Below, piece by piece: positions 1-4,810 of a DNA stretch of 5,405 bases. The stretch is from CALXZG01 sp034184445 (GTDB lineage Bacteria; Pseudomonadota; Alphaproteobacteria; CAAHEQ01; UBA3637). The stretch is taken from the NCBI GenBank assembly GCA_034184445.1, contig JAXFZX010000102.1, forward strand, positions 1 to 5,405. Reading direction: 5' to 3'. The notes beneath the pieces are model-generated. The model ran no database searches and was not told where the DNA came from. It saw only the letters and a program-made list of their open reading frames with translations. A program made the position numbers and the translations under genes. Every line of letters starts with the position of its first letter. Within the stretch, counting starts at the first letter, position 1.

Positions 1-111
1 ATCTACAACATCATCTGCTTCATCTGCCGCTGAGGCTCTGGCATCCCCACCGATAAAGCCCGATACAGCCACCCCCAATAACAGAGCATATTTCCAAATT
101 TTATTCATCAT
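1..111 (-). CDS. Partial gene: N-terminus of a secreted protein (signal peptide plus about 9 residues)
   Basis: Only the first 37 codons are visible; the gene runs off the left edge. The product begins MMNKIWKYALLLG and has a textbook signal peptide: two early lysines, a hydrophobic core over about residues 8-20, then a small-residue cleavage region ending D-A-R-A-S-A near residue 28. An acidic start of the mature protein (ADEADDVVD) follows. The start is supported by a GGAGG site five bases upstream. Two ATG codons stand in tandem (109-111 and 106-108), and either could initiate. The start overlaps the end of the preceding gene by 11 nt, and the ribosome binding site lies inside that gene's last codons, which favours translational coupling. 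It is the sixth secreted product of the operon. The visible part is too short to tell whether it belongs to the paralogous family upstream. Confidence 0.8.
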   Translation of the reverse strand, partial: MMNKIWKYALLLGVAVSGFIGGDARASAADEADDVVD

Positions 112-880
112 TGTTTCCTCCTTCACTTGCTTTGCTGGGGTCTTCAATGCGCTGCGGATTAAGGCCCATAATCATTTTTGCCGCATCCAATTCCAACAAT
201 TTTGCTTGCAGTAAAATATCCGCCGCTTTTTGTTCAATCATGACCTTTTTCGTTTGCGCCAACAGGTCAACCTGTTGAATAACACCACCGGCCGTTGTTT
301 TGGCATCTTTTAAAATACTCAATTCCGAAATAATACTGTCTCGTGCACCAGCACTTAGTGACAAAATTTCTGAGGCCAGTGCTTCCAAATAGCTTTGCCG
401 CAGTTGTATGACTTTTTGCCTATCGGCTTCCGTCAATTTTGATACATCGGAATCATAAAATAAATGCTCCCGCACATATTTTTCCTGTTCTTCGGGATCA
501 TCTTGTGTTGGCATATATTTTTCCGAACCTGTGGCCGTTGCATTTTTCATATAGCTGTAATAAATTCCTTCCGGAAATTGATTTTCCGATCCGCCCTCTG
601 AGCCCTCTTCGCCTGTTTCTTCTCCTTCTTCACCTTCTTTATCATCTTTAAATCTTTTCCGACGTTCCCAAATTTTTAATTCATCTTTTTTGGAACTTAC
701 CGTTTCGGCTACATAAATGGCCGAGGCTAACCGTGCACCGGTTTGCGTTGCAAAATAGGTCGTCCGAACAACATCCGTGACAAGTGGACAAAACACGGCA
801 TTCGCTGTTCCAGCCATCATACCCATACTGAGCCCCACACCGATTGCCACACCCCATATTGATTTGTGTATTAAATTCAT
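101..880 (-). CDS. Secreted helical protein with acidic Glu/Gly linker, 259 aa; operon paralogue E, tentatively VirB5/TrbJ-like
   Basis: No confident family match. The start at 880 (MNLIHKSIWG) is chosen over an in-frame upstream ATG at 955 because a GGAGG site sits five bases before it, the signal peptide begins there, and the longer form would overlap the previous gene. The signal peptide has a core over about residues 9-24 and an ANA cleavage site after residue 28. The mature protein starts V-F-C-P, close to the V-L-I-C-P of the first operon gene. A basic patch (ERRKRFK, 72-78) precedes a Glu/Gly/Ser run at 81-99. The shared block follows: TEADRQK at 150-156, Arg161, an Ala/Leu/Ser helix, and a heptad-like helical tail at about 195-240. 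The C-terminus is acidic and polar. As family knowledge, VirB5-type proteins are periplasmic, largely alpha-helical pilus-tip components; membership here is an inference. A cell-surface or periplasmic helical protein of another kind fits equally well. Confidence 0.88.
   Translation of the reverse strand: MNLIHKSIWGVAIGVGLSMGMMAGTANAVFCPLVTDVVRTTYFATQTGARLASAIYVAETVSSKKDELKIWERRKRFKDDKEGEEGEETGEEGSEGGSENQFPEGIYYSYMKNATATGSEKYMPTQDDPEEQEKYVREHLFYDSDVSKLTEADRQKVIQLRQSYLEALASEILSLSAGARDSIISELSILKDAKTTAGGVIQQVDLLAQTKKVMIEQKAADILLQAKLLELDAAKMIMGLNPQRIEDPSKASEGGNNDE
117..121 (-). promoter_or_regulatory. Ribosome binding site inside the end of the upstream gene
   Basis: GGAGG on the minus strand, five bases before the first of two tandem ATG codons. 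The same bases encode the Gly-Gly of the SEGGNNDE C-terminus of the 259-aa protein, so the upstream coding sequence must keep this site. It supports the start at 111 for the partial gene at the left edge. Confidence 0.8.
584..640 (-). repeat. Low-complexity acidic Glu/Gly/Ser-coding tract
   Basis: Codons 81-99 of the 259-aa gene encode an almost uninterrupted Glu/Gly/Ser/Thr run built from degenerate E-G-E-E-G units. On the DNA level it is purine-rich on the coding strand (GAA, GAG, GGA, GGC codons). The units are not perfect copies, so this is a cryptic simple repeat and not a clean microsatellite. It follows a strongly basic patch, giving a sharp charge reversal. The other operon proteins have no equivalent, so it looks like a lineage-specific insertion in the variable N-terminal half. 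Confidence 0.75.
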
Positions 881-885
881 ACCTA

Positions 886-890
886 CCTCC
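886..890 (-). promoter_or_regulatory. Ribosome binding site that decides the start of the 259-aa gene
   Basis: GGAGG preceded by an A-run and followed by five bases (taggt) to the ATG at 880. It lies in the 13-nt gap after the stop codon of the 191-aa gene. It argues against the longer frame from 955, which would run through the 3' end of the upstream gene. Confidence 0.85.
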
Positions 891-893
891 TTT

Positions 894-1469
894 TTATTTT
901 CCGGACGATTTTTGCGTCGTATAGACATCGCCTGATATAATATTTTCAAGAGCACTTAATTCTGTCAATTTGGCGCGCATAGCCGTAATCGCATTCGTTT
1001 TTTGCAGATTTTGCGCCTGCAATTTTGCAATGCCTTTTAGCATCCGCAACACATCATCCCGACCTTCAATTTCTTCTTGCAAAGCATCAATATCGGCTTT
1101 TGATTCTAGGGCTAATGCCACGGCATGTTGTCCTAACGAAATAGCCTGTGAGGCCGCATTAATCCGCATTTTATTGCGGTTTTCTTTTGCCGAATCGACA
1201 TTATTTAAATAACTTTTGTTTGACTGAGAATTTCCACCCCTTGCTTGATTCGGGTCAACCAAGGTAATACTGGTGACACCGGCCGTTAAATCAGTCATTT
1301 TTTCTGATGCCGAATTATCCCCATAAATCGCATTTGCTACTTTATTATCGTCTGGGATACTACCGGCGACGGGATAATCCTCCCAACCATCATCATCATC
1401 ACAGGCCCATGTCATCGGGGCAATTTCCAAGATTGCAACAAATAGTATCATTTTAAAGATTTTATTCAT
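894..1469 (-). CDS. Secreted coiled-coil protein, 191 aa; shortest operon paralogue (D), tentatively VirB5/TrbJ-like
   Basis: Unrecognised by name. The signal peptide (MNKIFKMILFVAILEIAPMT) ends with W-A before Cys23, and four aspartates follow the Cys. Cleavage could be by signal peptidase I after Ala22. A lipoprotein fate is possible but weak, because the -3 residue is Thr and not Leu/Val/Ile. The N-terminal part (23-90) is acidic and polar with little predicted structure. The shared block starts near Arg98 (NRNKMRINAASQAISLG) and continues into a long amphipathic helix, about 115-175, with Leu/Ile/Ala heptad-like spacing and Gln/Lys/Asn between (residues 148-165 include L-Q-A-Q-N-L-Q-K-T-N). 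This tail most resembles the C-terminal helices of VirB5/TrbJ proteins. That homology is an inference from pattern only. The gene lies 12 nt after the Cys-rich 298-aa gene. Its ribosome binding site and first codons closely match those of the partial gene at the left edge. Confidence 0.87.
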   Translation of the reverse strand: MNKIFKMILFVAILEIAPMTWACDDDDGWEDYPVAGSIPDDNKVANAIYGDNSASEKMTDLTAGVTSITLVDPNQARGGNSQSNKSYLNNVDSAKENRNKMRINAASQAISLGQHAVALALESKADIDALQEEIEGRDDVLRMLKGIAKLQAQNLQKTNAITAMRAKLTELSALENIISGDVYTTQKSSGK

Positions 1470-1481
1470 TGTTTCCTCCCT

Positions 1482-2378
1482 TTATTCCTTTACAAGTCCT
1501 TTTACCAAAGCTTTTTTGACATCATCCGGCACGGTCGGCACAAACTCCTTTGCCCCCGGAACCGTTGTTGACGGTGCCCATGTTGTTTCGGCATCTAAAC
1601 ATGTTTTAATTAACTGGTCAATCTCATCTTCCTCGTATTCCCCGTCTTTATTATGTTTTAATGTTCCATAATACTTGGGATCACATTCAATATTACATGC
1701 CCCCAAAGCTTCGGACATTTCTACATCACCTTTTGACAACTCTCCCATAACGCAACCGGTTTTTTCATCACCACTTGTTTTACAAAAGACTTTATCATCG
1801 CCTCTTTTCTTATCGTCGGATAATTGGCAACAGTATTCCATAAAATCTTTTCTGTTTTTCAATCGGGCTCGTTTATATTCATCCCAACCGCCTAGGGTTC
1901 CCCCCATCTTCTTTTCAATTTTCCCCGAGGAAAGCAACTTTTTCCCTTCCGTTTCCCACAACTTTTCACAGCAATACTTACCGGTTGAATCGGAACCATC
2001 AGACACCTCACTGGATCCCATAATACCGCAGGCCCGCGTATCCATATCCCGAACAACTTCGTTATGGTGGAAAACACTTAGCACGGCTTCCACGGTAAAT
2101 AATCCCACCGCAATATTGGCAATATCAGATGTCGGTAGTCCGGATACTGTTCGCAGTGCCGGTCTTTTATACTTGATAACCGCTTTTTTAAGCTCGGTAA
2201 AATGTCCACCGGAACTTCTCTTTTTTGCTGCCTGTTTAATATACGCTTTACTTTCTTTTTTGGCCACTTTTTGATAGTAATCATACTCATCCAGAATACT
2301 GGCCTTAGCCCCAGTGCCCACCAAAATCATAACTGCCAAAGCAAGAACGGTCATTTTTTTCAAGAATTTACTTATCAT
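1482..2378 (-). CDS. Secreted cysteine-rich protein of unknown function, 298 aa
   Basis: I do not recognise this family. The signal peptide has basic residues at 4-8, a hydrophobic core at about 10-20 and an AKA cleavage site after residue 26. The mature N-terminal third is strongly basic (K/R-rich, 38-76) with Tyr-rich beginnings (DEYDYYQK). A moderately hydrophobic stretch, about 85-104 (IANIAVGLFTVEAVLSVF), could be a second membrane segment or a buried helix. Ten cysteines then lie between 117 and 260 (117, 136, 137, 183, 184, 199, 209, 228, 232, 260), including two CC pairs spaced 47 residues apart. The even number in an exported protein suggests disulphide bonds. Lys/Asp/Glu-rich spacers separate them, and the C-terminus is Pro/Val/Lys-rich without Cys. 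It lacks the Arg-anchored block of its neighbours, so it is probably a partner and not a paralogue. The start is fixed by a GGAGG site four bases upstream that runs on directly from the previous gene's TAA stop. Confidence 0.88.
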   Translation of the reverse strand: MISKFLKKMTVLALAVMILVGTGAKASILDEYDYYQKVAKKESKAYIKQAAKKRSSGGHFTELKKAVIKYKRPALRTVSGLPTSDIANIAVGLFTVEAVLSVFHHNEVVRDMDTRACGIMGSSEVSDGSDSTGKYCCEKLWETEGKKLLSSGKIEKKMGGTLGGWDEYKRARLKNRKDFMEYCCQLSDDKKRGDDKVFCKTSGDEKTGCVMGELSKGDVEMSEALGACNIECDPKYYGTLKHNKDGEYEEDEIDQLIKTCLDAETTWAPSTTVPGAKEFVPTVPDDVKKALVKGLVKE

Positions 2379-2387
2379 GGTGCCTCC

Positions 2388-3095
2388 TTATAATCCGCTA
2401 TCCAAGGCCATTAGGCCACTACTTACCAATTCATCCCCCATTAACGATAACCGCGTGTTGATATTTTTTTGTGTTTCTTCCTGCAACCGCAAAATAGACA
2501 CCAACACCGTCATTTGGGATTTGGCTTCGTTCAACTCTTCTTGGGTACTGCTAACAGAAGCCGCCACCTTAGCCGCTTCTGTTTCCACAATCCACGCTTT
2601 TGACAAAGCTGCTGTTGACGCACTTTCTATGGAAGCCTTACGATTGTTTGCGCGTTTTTGGCGTTCCGCGGTTGTCATATCATTTCTGTCTTTTTCCGTA
2701 GCCGGTAATGTCAAAGCATTTTTAATCCGATTGACAACCGATGGGATATTAGCACCGCACTTTTTGATTCTTATTTGTCCATAAGATGAACTTTTTCCCA
2801 AAATATTTTGCAGCCCTTCATACCTGCCGGTAATAGCCTCAGACGGCATAGTAAGATTTTCTTTCAAATTCTTTTTCACCGAACCAGAGCTATGACCTTT
2901 ACGCAAACCATCCAAGGTGCTTTTGACTAAATTTTCTTCCGTTTGGATTAAGTCCGACACGGCGTTGCTTTGAGTACTGTCCACCATTTGTGAAACAACT
3001 TCACCAAACCCCCAAGTCGGAATTCCGCTTGCGAAAGCAGTTCCCCCCACCGCAACAACACCAACCATCGTCAAAAAAGTATATATTTTTTTCAT
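2388..3095 (-). CDS. Secreted helical protein, 235 aa; operon paralogue B, the most VirB5-like of the set (tentative)
   Basis: The signal peptide has KK at 2-3, a core at about 6-19 and an AFA cleavage site after residue 22. The mature protein begins S-G-I-P-T-W-G-F-G, reminiscent of the G-I-P-x-x-D start common in mature VirB5 proteins. An amphipathic helix with many Gln/Ser follows (34-66). The middle is polar and holds the only cysteine (Cys113). The shared block is clear: TTAERQK at 141-147, Arg152, then an Ala/Ser-rich helix (ESASTAALSKAW). A long heptad-like helix follows from about 175 to 225, with L-R-L-Q-E-E-T-Q-K at 202-210. VirB5 proteins sit at the tip of type IV secretion pili and are mostly alpha-helical; assignment here is inferred from layout and short motifs. 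It lies 12 nt after the first operon gene and ends with a TAA that abuts the next gene's ribosome binding site. A generic periplasmic coiled-coil protein is the main alternative. Confidence 0.9.
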   Translation of the reverse strand: MKKIYTFLTMVGVVAVGGTAFASGIPTWGFGEVVSQMVDSTQSNAVSDLIQTEENLVKSTLDGLRKGHSSGSVKKNLKENLTMPSEAITGRYEGLQNILGKSSSYGQIRIKKCGANIPSVVNRIKNALTLPATEKDRNDMTTAERQKRANNRKASIESASTAALSKAWIVETEAAKVAASVSSTQEELNEAKSQMTVLVSILRLQEETQKNINTRLSLMGDELVSSGLMALDSGL

Positions 3096-3107
3096 ATAAT
3101 CCTCCCT

Positions 3108-3869
3108 TTATTGTCCACTACTGGTTGTTGACACGCCGGACAGCACCCGAAGGGCATCAACGCCGGCATTTGCGGCTTCAACCGCCGATGCATGTAATGA
3201 GCGCTCATAAATACGCCGATCCATCCCCAGCATCAATTCATACAACTCTGCCAAAGTATCTGCCTTAGCGATTTGCTTAGCCCTGTCTTCCGGATCAGAT
3301 TCGGCTGCGGCCCCTGCTGCATTGACCGTTTCTGTGGCTCCCATCGCAATGGCGTTTGCCGCATAATCGTTCAGGGCCGTTCTCTGATTTTCCAAGATTT
3401 TATCCAACTCGGCCGTGGTATAATTTTTACCGTTCCGCTCTGCATACGGACGCACGGTCAATTGGTTATTAATATCGGACTTAGCAACAGAATAGTCTCC
3501 CAAATTATCAATTCCGTCAATCTGAACCGTTGATTGGGCAATGATATTGGCACCATTACCGGCACCTTCTTGCATTTGAGCAATAATTTCGTTGTGCTTT
3601 TTATATTTTTTACCAACCCCAGGAACCGGCTTCAATCCTTTGCCACTCATTGTCCCAAGTGTCTTTGTATATTTTACTTCTTTTTGCTTTTTAGATGCTT
3701 GATCTGCACTGGTTATCAGGGCTTCTTCCGTTAAATATAAATCCGGATATAGATTTTCATAAACCGAACAAATCGGTGTCGGGCATATTAAGACAGCCTG
3801 TGCCGACAATGTCGCCCCACACATCCCCGCAACCAATAAAGTTCCGAGTCCTTCTTTTATAAACTTCAT
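3108..3869 (-). CDS. Secreted helical protein, 253 aa; first gene of the operon (paralogue A), tentatively VirB5/TrbJ-like
   Basis: The start at 3869 (MKFIKEGLG) is preferred to an in-frame TTG at 3887, because GGAGG lies five bases upstream of the ATG and the longer form would put acidic residues ahead of the signal peptide. The signal peptide has a core at about 8-20 and AQA cleavage after residue 25. The mature end starts V-L-I-C-P-T-P-I-C, with Cys29 and Cys34 positioned to form a local disulphide. A basic Lys-rich region with a Gly/Pro turn (60-91) precedes a Gly/Asn-rich middle. The shared block is TTAELDK at 151-157, Arg163 and an Ala-rich helix (NDYAANAIAMGA). An acidic loop (about 190-196) and a last helical segment (206-245) follow. 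The product is exported by inference from the signal peptide. It is the first gene after the promoter and so probably the best expressed. The VirB5/TrbJ relationship is only a pattern-level inference. Confidence 0.9.
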   Translation of the reverse strand: MKFIKEGLGTLLVAGMCGATLSAQAVLICPTPICSVYENLYPDLYLTEEALITSADQASKKQKEVKYTKTLGTMSGKGLKPVPGVGKKYKKHNEIIAQMQEGAGNGANIIAQSTVQIDGIDNLGDYSVAKSDINNQLTVRPYAERNGKNYTTAELDKILENQRTALNDYAANAIAMGATETVNAAGAAAESDPEDRAKQIAKADTLAELYELMLGMDRRIYERSLHASAVEAANAGVDALRVLSGVSTTSSGQ

Positions 3870-3874
3870 AGAAA

Positions 3875-3879
3875 CCTCC
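3875..3879 (-). promoter_or_regulatory. Ribosome binding site of the first operon gene
   Basis: AAGGAGG context with five bases (tttct) to the ATG at 3869. It decides the start in favour of the 253-aa product over the TTG at 3887, which has no comparable upstream site. The same GGAGG core precedes every other operon gene, at 3101-3105, 2383-2387, 1475-1479, 886-890 and 117-121. Confidence 0.85.
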
Positions 3880-3928
3880 TTTTCCAAAATGCTGTTTTAC
3901 TTAGGGCAAGCACACCCCTTTTTCTTTT

Positions 3929-3956
3929 ATTCTACCATATTTATCAGGGCTGTCAA
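3929..3956 (-). promoter_or_regulatory. Sigma70-type promoter of the secreted-protein operon
   Basis: On the minus strand a perfect TTGACA -35 box (3951-3956) is followed by a 16-bp spacer and TAGAAT (3929-3934; 5 of 6 to TATAAT). Transcription would start near 3922, leaving a leader of about 50 nt before the ATG at 3869. The TGA inside TTGACA is the folD stop codon, so promoter and gene end share bases. The -35 box also lies in a short inverted repeat (GGCT-TGAC-AGCC). No extended -10 TG is present. The leader carries no recognisable riboswitch or attenuator. Consensus quality suggests constitutive strong expression unless a repressor acts here. Confidence 0.75.
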
Positions 3957-4810
3957 GCCTTTTTGCCTAATTTTTTTTGGACATAAATCTTGACAACATT
4001 TGACAGCAACATGGCAACCGTCATTGGTCCAACCCCGCCTGGAACAGGCGTTATTGCACCGGCAACACCTTGAACGCCCGTAAAATCCACATCTCCAACA
4101 ATGTGACCATCCGCGTTTCTGTTAATACCGACATCAATAATGACAGCTCCTTTTTTAATATGTTTTTCAGTAATTAAATTCGGTTTTCCTGCTGCGACGA
4201 CCAGTATATCCGCCGTTTGACAGACGGCCTCCAAGTCTCTTGTGTGGGAATGCGCTTGCGTGATAGTGCATTGTTCTTCTAACAAAAGTTGTCCCACGGG
4301 TTTTCCCACCAAACATGAGCGTCCGACAATGACGGCGCGTAATCCATCAATTTTCGGCAATACCGAGTGTATTAAGGCCATACATCCCAACGGGGTGCAT
4401 GGCACAAGCCCCGGGCGTCCCGTGAACAATTTGCCTAAATTCCGACTACATAGTCCATCTACATCTTTATCCGGATCAATGCTTTCCACAATTCGGTAAG
4501 AGTCCATGTGCTTCGGCAACGGTAATTGAACAATTATACCATCAATCTCCGCATCGGCATTCAAATTTTTAATAAAATCCGTCAGAGCATCCTCCGTCAT
4601 AACGGGGGATAACGCATACAAATTAACCTTGATTCCTACTTCTTCGGCAGCCTTCATTTTGTGGCGCACATAGATTTGACTGGCTGGATTATCCCCCACC
4701 AAAATAACCGCTAAGCATGGTTTAACGGGGAAGGAGGCTACTTGTTCTTTTAATTTTTCACGAATTTCACCGGCAATCTTTTTACCGTCAATTATTTTCG
4801 TTTTAAACAT
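3953..4810 (-). CDS. folD: Bifunctional methylenetetrahydrofolate dehydrogenase / methenyltetrahydrofolate cyclohydrolase FolD
   Basis: FolD oxidises 5,10-methylene-THF with NADP+ to 5,10-methenyl-THF and hydrolyses that to 10-formyl-THF in the cytoplasm, supplying one-carbon units for purines and initiator formyl-Met. The 285-aa length is typical (about 280-300). N-terminal catalytic domain: Y47-V-R-H-K51 with the catalytic Lys, the Q95-L-P-L-P loop, D114-K-D-V-D118-G with the conserved folate-contacting Asp, and P137-C-T-P. NADP-binding Rossmann domain: V-G-R-S-C-L-V-G-K-P at 162-171, I-I-D-V-G-I-N at 224-230, and G-D-V-D at 239-242. The signature T-P-V-P-G-G-V-G-P-M-T spans 254-264. No key residue is missing. 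The start ATG overlaps the surA stop by one base (TAATG) with a GGAG eight bases upstream, so translation is probably coupled to surA. No clear terminator follows; the next promoter begins within its stop codon. Identification is secure. Confidence 0.98.
   Translation of the reverse strand: MFKTKIIDGKKIAGEIREKLKEQVASFPVKPCLAVILVGDNPASQIYVRHKMKAAEEVGIKVNLYALSPVMTEDALTDFIKNLNADAEIDGIIVQLPLPKHMDSYRIVESIDPDKDVDGLCSRNLGKLFTGRPGLVPCTPLGCMALIHSVLPKIDGLRAVIVGRSCLVGKPVGQLLLEEQCTITQAHSHTRDLEAVCQTADILVVAAGKPNLITEKHIKKGAVIIDVGINRNADGHIVGDVDFTGVQGVAGAITPVPGGVGPMTVAMLLSNVVKIYVQKKLGKKA

Noticed and set aside
584..640. Tandem DNA repeat or phase-variable microsatellite in the Glu/Gly tract
   Set aside because: The units are degenerate at the nucleotide level with no exact repeated unit long enough to predict slippage; it is kept only as a low-complexity coding tract.
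881..955. In-frame extension of the 259-aa gene to an upstream ATG at 955
   Set aside because: It would overlap the 191-aa gene by about 60 nt, lacks a nearby ribosome binding site and would place a charged 25-residue tail ahead of an otherwise perfect signal peptide.
1675..2274. Plus-strand open frame of 199 codons
   Set aside because: It lies wholly opposite the 298-aa gene, has no ribosome binding site of the local type, and its product is Ser/Phe/Pro-rich, as expected of antisense of a Lys/Glu/Gly-rich gene.
1892..2290. Two small minus-strand frames (61 and 70 codons) overlapping the 298-aa gene
   Set aside because: They are alternative frames inside a gene with clear coding features and no independent start signal; there is no sign that the 298-aa gene is frameshifted.
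2314..2784. Plus-strand open frame of 156 codons
   Set aside because: It spans the junction of two well-supported minus-strand genes and shows no domain or start signal.
3870..3887. TTG start at 3887 for the first operon gene
   Set aside because: It places M-E-K-E-V-S before the signal peptide and would include the clear GGAGG site inside the coding sequence; the ATG at 3869 is better.
3903..3918. Possible hairpin in the operon leader (GGG...CCC around GTGTGCTTG)
   Set aside because: The stem is only three GC pairs plus wobbles and no T-run follows, so neither a terminator nor a riboswitch can be supported.
3935..3960. Rho-independent terminator for folD
   Set aside because: Only a 4-bp inverted repeat is present after the stop codon and it is followed by mixed sequence, not a T-run.
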